A stretch of DNA of 64,000 nt, taken from contig CAWFXC010000001.1 in the NCBI GenBank assembly GCA_963819735.1, positions 2,170,001-2,234,000 of the forward strand, written 5' to 3'. A program made the position numbers and the translations under genes. The notes under the pieces were generated by a model. The model made no database searches and had not been told where the DNA came from. It saw only the letters and a program-made list of their open reading frames with translations. Position 1 is the first letter of the stretch; each line of letters starts with the position of its first letter. Source of the DNA: CAWFXC01 sp963819735 (GTDB lineage Bacteria > Actinomycetota > Acidimicrobiia > IMCC26256 > DASPTH01). Shown piece after piece: positions 1 to 8,837 of the stretch.

Positions 1-203
1 GTTCGTTCCTCGCGGTGATCGCCGTCGGGATCACCCAACCGTGGGCACTCCTCGGCTTGCTGGCACTCCCGCTGGCCGTCGCACCCGTGCGCACGATCCT
101 CACCCGCACCGATCCCCCCGCGCTGATCTCGGTGTTGGTGGCCACGTCCCGGCTCGAGATCGTCGTCGCGGTTCTGGTGAGCGTGGGGCTGTGCCTGTCC
201 TGA
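1..203 (+). CDS. menA: 1,4-dihydroxy-2-naphthoate prenyltransferase MenA, 3' end only
   Basis: This is the C-terminal 66 or so residues of a membrane prenyltransferase, cut by the left window edge; the reading frame starts at base 3. It shows two hydrophobic segments and the end pattern (ATSRLEIVVAVLVSVGL) seen at the C-terminus of MenA/UbiA proteins. MenA attaches the polyprenyl tail to 1,4-dihydroxy-2-naphthoate in the membrane. The stop overlaps the probable GTG start of menC by 13 bases, which suggests translational coupling in one men operon. The family call rests on this short end plus the neighbours. Confidence 0.7.
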   Translation, partial: SFLAVIAVGITQPWALLGLLALPLAVAPVRTILTRTDPPALISVLVATSRLEIVVAVLVSVGLCLS

Positions 204-1042
204 CCGAGCACCACCTGCGCCTGGGGACGCGGGCGGTCACGTTGCTGGAGGGCCCGGCCGGGTGGGGCGAATGGTCGCCGCTGCCCGGATACCCGTGCGA
301 TCCCGCGGTCTGCCGCCGCGCCGCGGAATCGGCCGCCCGCGACGGTTTTCCGATTCCCGTGCGTGACGCGATCCCGGTGAACGCGCTGGTCGACGGTCCG
401 TTCCTCGTGGCCGAGATCCGGGCTTTCCCCGCGGTGAAGGTGAAGGTGCGCGACGCCGTGGGCATGAGCCTGGTCGCCGCGGTGCGCGACGCGGTCGGGC
501 CGTCGACCCGGCTGCGGGTCGACGCCAACGGCGCCTGGGATGTCGACACCGCCGTCGCCATGATCACCCGGCTCGCGCGCTACGACCTCGAGTACGTCGA
601 GCAGCCGGTGGCGTCGCTCGACGACCTCGCGCGAGTGCGCAAGCGGGTCAGCGTGCGCATTGCCGCCGACGAGTGCATTCGCACGCTCGACGACGCGCGC
701 CGTTTGCGCGCGCTCGACGCGGCCGACGTGATCGTGTTGAAGCAGCAACCGCTGGGTGGCGTACGCGCCGCGCTCGAGATCGCCGACGCCGCGGGCGTGC
801 CCGCGGTGGTGAGCTCGATGATGGAGACCTCGGTCGGGATCGCCGCGGGGTTGGCCCTGGCCGCCGCGCTCCCCGAGTTGCCCTTTGCGTGCGGGTTGGC
901 CACCGCCTCGAAGCTTCCATTCGACGTCGTGAGCTCACCGCCGGCGCCCGTCGACGGTGTGATGCGCGTGAGCGCCGTCGCCCCGGAGCCCGCATTGTTG
1001 GCGCGCTACGAGGACGCGCGCGACCAGGAGGAGAACCGGTGA
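191..1042 (+). CDS. menC: o-succinylbenzoate synthase MenC
   Basis: Enolase-superfamily enzyme, about 283 residues from the GTG at 191, that dehydrates SHCHC to o-succinylbenzoate in menaquinone synthesis. The catalytic set is visible: the KVK pair (Lys83, Lys85), metal ligands Asp111 (RVDANGAWD), Glu137 (YVEQPV) and Asp160 (AADECI), and the base Lys184 (VLKQQPLGG). The frame stays open upstream to 41, but that part overlaps menA in another frame, so the later GTG is preferred. The 3' end overlaps the 3' end of the oppositely oriented menH by 37 bases. Confidence 0.9.
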   Translation: MPVLTEHHLRLGTRAVTLLEGPAGWGEWSPLPGYPCDPAVCRRAAESAARDGFPIPVRDAIPVNALVDGPFLVAEIRAFPAVKVKVRDAVGMSLVAAVRDAVGPSTRLRVDANGAWDVDTAVAMITRLARYDLEYVEQPVASLDDLARVRKRVSVRIAADECIRTLDDARRLRALDAADVIVLKQQPLGGVRAALEIADAAGVPAVVSSMMETSVGIAAGLALAAALPELPFACGLATASKLPFDVVSSPPAPVDGVMRVSAVAPEPALLARYEDARDQEENR

Positions 1043-1698
1043 GCGACCGCGTCGGGTCGCTCGAGGTGGCAGGCGTGTCCGGCACCCGCGATGACCTCGA
1101 GTCGCGCCGCGGGTATCACCGCGGCCATCTGCTCGGCGATGCCGACGTACTTGGTGTCGAGTGCACCCACGATGAGCAGCACCGGCATCTGCAGCTCCGC
1201 CAGCCGTTCCCAGTTCGACGGTTGGGCGCCCTGCCCGAGCACCCGGAGCTGATGGGTGAGCCGCGCGACGGTGTTCACGCGCCGACGGTCTTCGAGCCCG
1301 GAGGCGGCGGCGGGAAGCGTGGCGAACATCGGTTGCGCGAGCCATTGATCGAGGAACGCGTCGACGCCGTCGCGCTCGACGCTCCGCGCCAGGGTCGCGT
1401 CGGCGTCGCGTCGCGCGGCGCGCACGTCAGCTTCGGCGATGCCCGGCGATGCGCTCACCAGCACCAACTGCTCGACGAGCTCGGGCCGATCGAGCGCCAG
1501 CTGCAGGGTCAGGCGGCCGCCCATCGAGTATCCGCAGTACGTGGCCGCGCCGCCGGTGTCGCCGATGGCCGACGCGGTGGCGACGAAGTCGAGATCGTCG
1601 GGCACGTCGATCGGCCACGGGTCGCCGGGCAGCTGGTCGATCAGAGGAGCCCACGACGCCGCGCCCTGGGTGAACCCGGGCACGAATACGACACGCAT
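1006..1698 (-). CDS. menH: MenH-like alpha/beta hydrolase (SHCHC synthase)
   Basis: A 230-residue alpha/beta-hydrolase. The nucleophile elbow GYSMGG places Ser58, and Asp181 (GALDTKY) and His208 (GAGHACHLERP) complete the triad. The GYSMGGR elbow, the small size and the position between menC and menD fit MenH, which eliminates pyruvate from SEPHCHC after the MenD step. It is divergent from menD with only 14 bases between the two start codons, so the two promoters must overlap the neighbouring gene or share a very compact control region. A generic hydrolase is the alternative. Confidence 0.8.
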   Translation of the reverse strand: MRVVFVPGFTQGAASWAPLIDQLPGDPWPIDVPDDLDFVATASAIGDTGGAATYCGYSMGGRLTLQLALDRPELVEQLVLVSASPGIAEADVRAARRDADATLARSVERDGVDAFLDQWLAQPMFATLPAAASGLEDRRRVNTVARLTHQLRVLGQGAQPSNWERLAELQMPVLLIVGALDTKYVGIAEQMAAVIPAARLEVIAGAGHACHLERPDAVAHRFSSWSRASS

Positions 1699-1712
1699 GG
1701 AGCGATCTTCGC

Positions 1713-3429
1713 ATGACCCGCGACGCCAACACCGCCTTCGCCTGGACCCTGGTCGACGAATGGGTACGCCACGGCGTCACCGACGCGTGCCTGGCGCCCG
1801 GATCGCGTTCGGCGCCGCTCGCGCTCGCGCTCGCCGGCGACGATCGCATCCACCTCCATGTGCACCTCGACGAACGATCGGCGTCGTTCTTCGCGATCGG
1901 GTTGGGACGCGCCACCGGCCGCGCCGCGGTGTTGGTGTGCACGTCGGGTACCGCGGCCGCCAACTTCCATCCCGCGGTGCTCGAGGCGTACCACGGCCGG
2001 GTGCCGCTGATCGTGTGCACCGCCGACCGGCCCCCCGAACTGCGCGACACGGGCGCGGGGCAGACGGTCGATCAGGTGAAGCTCTACGGCGGCGCGGTGC
2101 GGTGGTTCCACGAAGCCGACGTGCCCGGTGACCGCCCGGGAGCAGGTGCAGAGTGGCGGGCCCTCGCGTCACGCGCCGTTGCCGATGCGAGCGGACCGCC
2201 CGCCGGACCCGTGCACCTCAATCTTCCTTTCCGCGAACCGCTGGTGCGCACCGGCGAGCCGCTCGTCGAGGCGCCGGGCCGGTCGGACGACCGCCCGTGG
2301 ACCGCGTACGGACCCGGCGTGCGCGCCCCGTCGGTGGAGATGCTCGACGCGCTGGCGCACCTGGTGGCCGACAGCCCGCGCGGGCTGATCGTGGCCGGCT
2401 GGGGTGCGGGCGTGCGGCCGTCGACGGTGATGCGTTTCGCCGAGGCGGCGGGGTGGCCGGTGCTGGCCGATCCGATCTCCGACCTCCGTGTCCCCGGCAC
2501 GATCTCGGCCTACGACCCGCTGTTGCGCGACCCGGGCTTCGCGGCCGCGCAGCGACCCGAGGTCGTGCTGCGCGTCGGTGGACCACTCACCAACAAGGTG
2601 GCGATGCAGTGGCTCGACGCCGACATCGGTCAGGTGTTCGTCGATCCCGACGGCACGTGGCTCGATCCGCAGCACGCAGTGAGCGGACGCATGGCGGCAG
2701 ATCCCGAGTTGTTGCTCGGCGCGCTCGCCGACGCGATCGACGTGATGGTCGACGACGACTGGTTGGGGAGATGGCGCGGCGCCGACGACACCGCGCGCGG
2801 CGATCGACGGCTTGATCGACGAGTGGGACGAGCCGTTCGAGGGTCGGATCGCGCGCGACGTCGTCGCGTCGCTCCCGACTGATTCGTCCTTCGTGGTCGC
2901 GTCGAGCATGCCGGTGCGCGACGTCGAGAGCTTCGCCCGCGCGCGCGACGGCATCACGTTCCACGCCAACCGGGGCGTCAACGGGATCGACGGTTTCGTG
3001 TCGACCGCGCTCGGGCTGGCCGCGGGATCGTCGTCGCCGGTGGTCGCACTCGTCGGTGATCTGTGCTTCCTGCACGACGCCAACGGCCTGCTCGGCGCCT
3101 CGGCGCGCGGGGTCGACGCCACGTTCGTGGTCGTCGACAACGACGGTGGCGGGATCTTCTCGTTCCTCCCGCAGGCCGACCTGCCCGAGCACTTCGAGAC
3201 GTTGTTCGGCACGCCCCACGGCATCGATCTCACCGCGCTGGCGCAGGTGCACGGGGTGGCCGTCACCGAGGTCGGGCGAGCCGGCGAGATCGGTGGCGCG
3301 GTGCAGGACTCGATCGACGCGGGCGGGGTGCGGGTCGTGCTGGTGAAGACCGACCGCGCCGCCAACGTCACCCGCCACCGCGAGGTCTGGGCGGCGGTCG
3401 CCGGTTCATTGCCGCCTGAGTTGCGCTGA
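1713..3429 (+). CDS. menD: SEPHCHC synthase MenD, with an apparent frameshift
   Basis: Thiamine-diphosphate enzyme that joins isochorismate and 2-oxoglutarate. The first part (frame of 1713) has the N-terminal LAPGSRSAPL motif, the catalytic Glu54 (HLDERSASF) and the GTAAANFHPAV segment. The cofactor-binding part (VALVGDLCFLHDANG followed by NDGGGIFSFLPQ) lies in another frame that is readable to 3429. The switch falls in the alternating run ccgcgcgcgg at 2791-2800; restoring one GC dinucleotide gives a continuous protein of about 571 residues, normal for MenD. Because menaquinone is normally essential in such bacteria, an assembly indel is likelier than a real knock-out. Confidence 0.88.
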
Positions 3430-3461
3430 GCGCAAGCCAGGGCGCAATGAACTCCTGCGGG

Positions 3462-4649
3462 TCAGGGGCGGACGAGCGCGCGGAGCATGGGCTCGAGCTT
3501 GGCTTGGGTCTCGGCCCACTCGGCGTCGGGGTCGGACCCGGCCACGATCCCCGCGCCGGCCACCAGGCGGGCACGTGCGCCGTCGAGCTCGGCGCCGCGC
3601 AACGCGATCGCCCATTCGCCGTCGCCCCGGGCGTCGACCCAACCGACCGGCCCTGCGTAGCGGCCGCGGTCGAAGCCTTCGAGCGCGCGGATGGTGTCGA
3701 GGGCGACGGCCCGCGGCGTACCACCGACCGCAGGGGTCGGGTGTAGGAGGCGGGCGACGTCGAGCGCGGTGGGCGCGGGTGGGCGCAGCCGACCGCGGAT
3801 CGGGGTGGCCAGATGGGCCACGGGGCCGAACACCGCAACCTCGGGGGTGCCGACGACCGCGAGCTCGTCGCACGAGTCGCGCAACGCGTCGACGATGCCG
3901 TCGACCACGAACCGGTGCTCGCGGGTGTCCTTGACCGAGTGCGCGAGCGCGAGCAGCGCGGCTTCACTGTCGGCGACGGTGGTGCCCGCCACCGGACGGG
4001 ACTCGACGATCGCCCCGGTACGGCGCACGAGGAGCTCAGGGCTCGCCCCGATGAAACCGGCGCTCGCGTACACGAAGCAGCCCGGTTGCTGGGTGGCCAA
4101 CCGGCGCAGGACGTCGCGCGCGTCGAACGGCGCGTCGGCCTCGATCAGGACCTCACGCGCCAGCACCACCTTCTCGATCTCGCCGCGCTCGATGGCCGCG
4201 AGCGCCTCTTCCACTGCCTCTCGCCACGCGGCGCGGGAGCGCGGCGCGCCGACGGAGAACCGGGTGGGCGCGTCGGCGGCCGCGGTGCGGTCGTCGGGCG
4301 CAGGGCCGATCTCGGTGATCCAGGCCCGTCCGTCGAACTCGCCGACGATGCGGGCAGGTACGACGAGCTCGCCGATCGACGCGGGGTCGAAGGGCAGCGC
4401 GCCCACTGCCACCGCGCCGGTTCCCGGCAGCCCGAGGGAGTCGACCGCCTCGACGCGCGCCAGCGCGTCGGCCACGTCGTCGGGCGTCAAGCGGGCCGCG
4501 ACGCCCGACGTGACCAGCCGGATGCCGTGGTGGAGCCACGCGAAGCCCCGGCCGTCGAACGCGTCGAGGAGATCGGCGCGCGGTTCGATCTCACGCGTGA
4601 CCGCGCGCAACCGGGCCGGTACCGCAGCGTCGACGCGGGTGGTGGTCAC
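3462..4649 (-). CDS. menF: isochorismate synthase
   Basis: Chorismate-binding enzyme of 395 residues that isomerises chorismate to isochorismate, the first step of menaquinone synthesis. The conserved signatures are present: EKVVLAREV (general-base Lys), ASPELLVRR, SRPVAGTT, DTREHRFVVD and the C-terminal RGAEL...AGAGIVAGSDPDAEW block. The chosen GTG start at 4649 overlaps the stop of the upstream methyltransferase gene (GTGA), indicating coupled translation. The frame is open further upstream, but that part is antisense-free shadow of menG. A siderophore-type EntC is the alternative; the men context favours MenF. Confidence 0.88.
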   Translation of the reverse strand: MTTTRVDAAVPARLRAVTREIEPRADLLDAFDGRGFAWLHHGIRLVTSGVAARLTPDDVADALARVEAVDSLGLPGTGAVAVGALPFDPASIGELVVPARIVGEFDGRAWITEIGPAPDDRTAAADAPTRFSVGAPRSRAAWREAVEEALAAIERGEIEKVVLAREVLIEADAPFDARDVLRRLATQQPGCFVYASAGFIGASPELLVRRTGAIVESRPVAGTTVADSEAALLALAHSVKDTREHRFVVDGIVDALRDSCDELAVVGTPEVAVFGPVAHLATPIRGRLRPPAPTALDVARLLHPTPAVGGTPRAVALDTIRALEGFDRGRYAGPVGWVDARGDGEWAIALRGAELDGARARLVAGAGIVAGSDPDAEWAETQAKLEPMLRALVRP

Positions 4650-5356
4650 GCGCGCGTTCCCGTGAGCAGGAGGACCGACCCGCCGGTGAGCGAGCGGTGG
4701 CGCACGTCGACGAAGCCGGCGGCACCGAGGCGGGCGACCAGCTCGGCCGGGGGCGGCAGGTACGCGGTCGACTTGGGCAGGTAGCGGTAGGCCTCGGCGT
4801 CGTGCGCCAGTACCCGCCCGAGCACCGGTACCGCGCCCCGGAACCACACCGCGTTGCCGGCCCGCATGATCGGGTTCGACGGGATGGTGGCGTCGAGGGC
4901 GGCGATGCGACCGCCGGGTCGGAGTACACGCGCGCACTCCGCGAAGACGGTGTCGAGGTCGACGAAGTTGCGGAGCGCGAACCCGGACACGATGCCGTCG
5001 AGCGCGGCGTCGCGTAGGGGGAGCGACGCGCCGTCGCCGCGCACGAGCGGGGCGTCGGTGCGGGCGGCCGCGAGCATGCCCGCGGAGAAGTCGAGCCCGA
5101 TCGCACCGCAGCCCGCCGCCGCGAGGTCGCGACACAGGTCGCCGGTGCCGCAGGCGAGGTCGAGCGCGGACGACCCGGCCGGCAACCGCAACGCGTCGAC
5201 GGTGTGCTGTCGCCACCGACGATCGAGACCGAGAGAGATGATGCGGTTCATGCGGTCGTAACTCGGCGCGAGGCGATCGAACATGCTCTCGACCACGCGA
5301 CGCTTGGTGTCGCCCTCCGGCAGGGCGCCGTCGTGACCCAGCACGGGGCTGTTCAC
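4646..5356 (-). CDS. menG: demethylmenaquinone methyltransferase MenG/UbiE
   Basis: Class I SAM-dependent methyltransferase of 236 residues that performs the last methylation of menaquinone. Family signatures are visible: FDRLAPSYDRMNRIISLGLD near the N-terminus, SAM motif I LDLACGTGDLC, and GFALRNFVDLDTVFAECARVL. It starts at a GTG that overlaps the stop of the MerR gene (GTGA) and its own stop overlaps the start of menF the same way, so merR-menG-menF form one tightly coupled minus-strand operon. Confidence 0.93.
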   Translation of the reverse strand: MNSPVLGHDGALPEGDTKRRVVESMFDRLAPSYDRMNRIISLGLDRRWRQHTVDALRLPAGSSALDLACGTGDLCRDLAAAGCGAIGLDFSAGMLAAARTDAPLVRGDGASLPLRDAALDGIVSGFALRNFVDLDTVFAECARVLRPGGRIAALDATIPSNPIMRAGNAVWFRGAVPVLGRVLAHDAEAYRYLPKSTAYLPPPAELVARLGAAGFVDVRHRSLTGGSVLLLTGTRA

Positions 5357-6123
5357 AGCACCTTCTCCCAGCCGGGCTCGTTGCGCGCGGCGGCGAGCTC
5401 GCTCGGGTCGCCCACCGCTTCCAGGTGTTCCTGCGCGATCTCGAGCAGGACGCTGCGGAAATGGTTGGCCACGAGCGTGGTGACGGTCGGGAGCAACGTG
5501 CGAAACGCGTCGAGCAGCCGTTCGGCCTTCTCGTCGTCGCTCATGTCCATGCCCTGGAGCGGCCGCCGCACGTGCTCGTCGAACATGTCGACCGCGTCGG
5601 TGGCGATGGCGCGCGTCGCGTCGTGGTGCCGCCGGGCGAGTGCGAGGAGGTCGGGGAGGGGAAAGCCGGCTTCGAGCAGCCGCAGCCCGGAGCGCAGGAC
5701 GTCGGCGTCGGCCTCGGTGAACCCCGATCGCCCGGCGCGCTGCTGGGGCACGATGAGGCCCTCGCGGGCGACCGCTTCGAGCAGGGCCGCGGGCACACCG
5801 ACGCGGGCGGCGAGGTCGTCGAGCGTGAGGAGCTCGGTATCGCCGGCTTGGGCCCCGGCGACCGCGGCGGCGAGCGGGACGTCGGCGGCGTCGAGCTCAC
5901 CGGCGATCAGTCGCCGGATGACGGCCAGGGAGAAGCCCTGGCGCTGGAGCTCACGGATCCGGTTGAGCCGCTCCACGTGGTCGGCGCCGTACCAGGCGAT
6001 CCGGCCTACCCGGCGAGGCGGTTGCAGCAGCTGGCGCTTCTGGTAGAAGCGGATCGTGTCGACCGAGACGTCGGCCCGGCGGGCCAGCTCCTCGACCCGG
6101 ATCGTGGCGTCCACCGCTTCCAT
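5353..6123 (-). CDS. MerR-family transcriptional regulator
   Basis: A 256-residue protein with an N-terminal MerR winged helix (about residues 9-75: VEELARRADVSVDTIRFYQKRQLL, then YGADHVERLNRIRELQRQGFSL). The long second half has a second region resembling an HTH (LDDLAARVGVPAALLEAVAREGL) and a C-terminal helical domain of unknown ligand. It is first in the operon with menG and menF and ends in an overlap with menG, so it may control quinone genes or itself; no cysteine ligand pattern for a metal sensor is visible. Confidence 0.85.
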   Translation of the reverse strand: MEAVDATIRVEELARRADVSVDTIRFYQKRQLLQPPRRVGRIAWYGADHVERLNRIRELQRQGFSLAVIRRLIAGELDAADVPLAAAVAGAQAGDTELLTLDDLAARVGVPAALLEAVAREGLIVPQQRAGRSGFTEADADVLRSGLRLLEAGFPLPDLLALARRHHDATRAIATDAVDMFDEHVRRPLQGMDMSDDEKAERLLDAFRTLLPTVTTLVANHFRSVLLEIAQEHLEAVGDPSELAAARNEPGWEKVL

Positions 6124-6156
6124 GAGTGGGCATTCTAGGAGCAGTTGCTCCCGAGG

Positions 6157-7047
6157 TCACACCGGGGGTTCGGCGAACCCGTCCCGGGGTGCCGGTTCAC
6201 CTCGCAGCGCGGCCCCGTCGCGCTCGACCACGTCGTCGCGCGGCGCGGCCCCGTTGCGTCCGTCCGCGCCGTCCCTTTGCTCGGCGTCAGTTCGCTGCTC
6301 TGCGTCGTCCCGCTGCTCCGCGTCACCTCGCTGCTCTGCAGTCCTCGCCTTCTCGGCGTTGTAGGCCACCAGCACCATGAACAGGAGCGCCACCAGCACG
6401 GCCAACTCGGTACTGGCCTTCTGGGACACATGGTCCGCCGACCACGACGCGAAGGCGTAGAACAGCAGCGCCAGGACGATGTTGTGCACCAGCTTGCCCA
6501 GGAACAGCGGCACCGCGAGCCGGCGCATGCCGTAGCGCACCACCGCCAACGGGATCACCACCGCGCCGTCGGGGAGCGGCGACGTGGCGACGAGGAAGAT
6601 CGTCGTCGACGTCAGCCTCGGACTGTCCTCGACGCTGCGTGCGACCCAGCGGAACAGTCGGCCTTGCGGCGCCCGCGGGCTGCGCGCCACCACCGCCTCG
6701 GCGACCTTGTACGACGCCACCGAACCGATGCCGGCGCCGAGGCCCGACGCCAGGCCCAGCATCATGATGCTCTGCAGGCTGGCTCCGCTGAGCGCGGCCG
6801 ACAGCAACGGCAGCGTGTACGGGATCTGCACGAGGATCGAGAGGTTGGCGATGAGCGCGATCAGGAAGATGCCGATGCTCCCCGCGCCCGCCAGACGGTT
6901 GATGCCGTCGTCGACGGTGTTGTTCACCCCCGAGAACGCCCCCAGCACGTGCGCGAGCACGAACCCGCCCACGACGACGATGGCGATCGCGGCGTACTTC
7001 AGCTCCAGCGAGAGCCGGCGCGTTCGTTCGCTCTCGTGATCAGGCAT
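6157..7047 (-). CDS. VTT/DedA-like membrane protein with charged repeat tail
   Basis: About 296 residues from the ATG at 7047. Several hydrophobic segments between residues 15 and 225 and the ATSPLPDGAVVIPL region resemble small VTT/SNARE-associated (DedA-like) membrane proteins, a family linked to lipid scrambling; exact family uncertain. The last 65 or so residues are low-complexity and charged, with a repeated AEQRxDAEQR pattern about 6 residues long, encoded by a short degenerate DNA repeat at about 6,255-6,350. A start farther upstream would overlap the intergenic region and lacks support. It is divergent from the aldo/keto reductase. Confidence 0.6.
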   Translation of the reverse strand: MPDHESERTRRLSLELKYAAIAIVVVGGFVLAHVLGAFSGVNNTVDDGINRLAGAGSIGIFLIALIANLSILVQIPYTLPLLSAALSGASLQSIMMLGLASGLGAGIGSVASYKVAEAVVARSPRAPQGRLFRWVARSVEDSPRLTSTTIFLVATSPLPDGAVVIPLAVVRYGMRRLAVPLFLGKLVHNIVLALLFYAFASWSADHVSQKASTELAVLVALLFMVLVAYNAEKARTAEQRGDAEQRDDAEQRTDAEQRDGADGRNGAAPRDDVVERDGAALRGEPAPRDGFAEPPV

Positions 7048-7180
7048 CGCCACAAGTTTCCCACGCCGCCCGCCAGTTACCCCACGCCGGTGCGCGGCGA
7101 CCGGCCCCGGTCGCGTGCTCAGACGCGGCAGTAGCGTGGGTGTTCGACGACACACGAGAGACGACGGAGAAGGTGGCGGT

Positions 7181-8119
7181 ATGGCGGACACGCGCATGGT
7201 GGGCAGCCTCGAGGTGTCGGTGGCCGGCCTGGGTTGCAACAACTTCGGGATGCGGATCGACGAGGACGCGACCCGCGCCGTCGTCGACGCGTCGCTCGAC
7301 GCCGGCGTCACCCACTTCGACACCGCCGACATGTACGGCGGCGGCAAGTCGGAGGAGTTCCTGGGCCGCGCCCTCGGCACGCGGCGCGACGAGGCCGTCA
7401 TCACCACCAAGGTCGGCGGCAAGGTGCCCGACGGCGTGAAGCGCGGCAGCCCGGCCTGGATCGCCGAGGCCTGCGACGCGAGCCTGGCGCGACTCGGCAC
7501 CGATCGCATCGACCTCTACCTTCTCCACTACCCGGATCCCGAGACGCCGATCGGCGACACGCTCGGCGCGTTCGCGCAACTCGTGAGCGCAGGCAAGGTG
7601 CGCGAGATCGGTGCGTCGAACTTCACCGGCGAGATGCTCGACGAAGCGGCCAAGGCGGCGACCGATCTCGGGATCACCGGGTTCGTGAACGTCCAGAACG
7701 ACTACAGCCTGCTGAACCGCGAGGTGGAAGTCGACGTGATCCCCGCGTGCGAACGCCTCGGGATCAGCCTTATGCCCTACTTCCCGCTCGCGAGCGGGGT
7801 GCTCACCGGAAAGTACAAGCGCGGTGAGCCGCACCCCGAGGGGTCACGCCTCGCGGCCTGGGGCACGATGGCCGGCGACTTCGCGTCCGATGAGCGCATG
7901 GTCGTGGTCGAGGCGCTCGACGAGTACGCGCAGGACCACGGGCACACGCTGCACGAGCTGGCGCTCTCGTGGCTGGCCGGCAATCCGGTGGTCGCGAGCG
8001 TGATCGCCGGCGCGACGTCGCCGGAGCAGGTACGCGCGAACGCCGCCGCGACCGTCGCCTGGGCGATGACGCCGGCCGAGCGCGCCGAGATCGACGCGCT
8101 CGCCCGCGTCGCCCAGTAG
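7181..8119 (+). CDS. aldo/keto reductase
   Basis: A 312-residue NADPH-dependent aldo/keto reductase of the TIM-barrel family. The catalytic tetrad is complete: Asp47 and Tyr52 (HFDTADMYGGG), Lys77 (ITTKVGG) and His116 (YLLHYPDP). The cofactor end ASVIAGATSPEQV is also typical. The ATG at 7181 follows a GGAGAAGG ribosome-binding site. The substrate cannot be told from sequence. It lies 16 bases before an enoyl-CoA hydratase gene on the same strand and may share its transcript. Confidence 0.92.
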   Translation: MADTRMVGSLEVSVAGLGCNNFGMRIDEDATRAVVDASLDAGVTHFDTADMYGGGKSEEFLGRALGTRRDEAVITTKVGGKVPDGVKRGSPAWIAEACDASLARLGTDRIDLYLLHYPDPETPIGDTLGAFAQLVSAGKVREIGASNFTGEMLDEAAKAATDLGITGFVNVQNDYSLLNREVEVDVIPACERLGISLMPYFPLASGVLTGKYKRGEPHPEGSRLAAWGTMAGDFASDERMVVVEALDEYAQDHGHTLHELALSWLAGNPVVASVIAGATSPEQVRANAAATVAWAMTPAERAEIDALARVAQ

Positions 8120-8135
8120 GAGACGCGGCGGAGCC

Positions 8136-8837
8136 GTGCGCGGTCGGGTGGCGCGGATCGACTTCGGGCCCGGTCCGCTGGCCGACGTCACCGCCGCGCC
8201 GGGCGCGGGCGTCGTGGCGCGACTCGACGAACTCGCGTGCGATCGGCCGCGCGCGCTACTGCTCGCGGCGCCCGACGGCATCGGTATCCGGGAACCGCGT
8301 CCCCTCACTCCGCGCGGCTTGCGCGATCCCGCGGCGCTCGTCGGGGCGTTCCCCGCGCCGACGGTCGCGGTGTGCAACGGTCCCGCGGTCAGCGCGGGCG
8401 CCGAGATCCTGCTCGCGGCCGACGTGCGGATCATCGGGCCACGCGCGTCTATGGAGTTTCCCGAGGTCGGCGCGGGCGAGCTCCCGTGCTGGGGCGGCAC
8501 GCAACGACTGACGCGAGAAGGTGGCGCGTCGCTCGCGCTCCGGATGCTCGTGGTCGGCGACGTCGTGGATGCCGACGCGCTCGAGCGCAGCGGTCTCGCG
8601 ATCCTCGTCGACGACCCGGTCGGGTACGCCGAGGCACTCGCGGCGCGGCTCGCTTCCGGTGCGCCGCGCGCGCAGGCGGCGGCGCGCGACGCCGTCCAGC
8701 GCGGCCGCGACCTCACGTTGGCCGACGCCCTGCGCCTCGAGTCGGATCTCAACCTGCTGATCTCGACGACCGCCGACCGGGCCGAGGGGATCGCCGCGTT
8801 CTTCGAGAAACGCGCCCCCGAGTTCACCGGCGAATGA
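8136..8837 (+). CDS. enoyl-CoA hydratase/isomerase family protein
   Basis: A 233-residue crotonase-fold protein beginning at GTG 8136. The oxyanion-hole segment CNGPAVSAGAEILLAADVRI and the downstream FPEVGAGELPCWGGTQRL block are present, and both carry the acidic residues used for hydration. The N-terminal part is short and lacks the usual strong GGADL segment, so activity may differ from classical hydratases. Its stop overlaps the ATG of the CaiB-like gene (ATGA), implying coupled expression. Confidence 0.8.
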   Translation: MRGRVARIDFGPGPLADVTAAPGAGVVARLDELACDRPRALLLAAPDGIGIREPRPLTPRGLRDPAALVGAFPAPTVAVCNGPAVSAGAEILLAADVRIIGPRASMEFPEVGAGELPCWGGTQRLTREGGASLALRMLVVGDVVDADALERSGLAILVDDPVGYAEALAARLASGAPRAQAAARDAVQRGRDLTLADALRLESDLNLLISTTADRAEGIAAFFEKRAPEFTGE

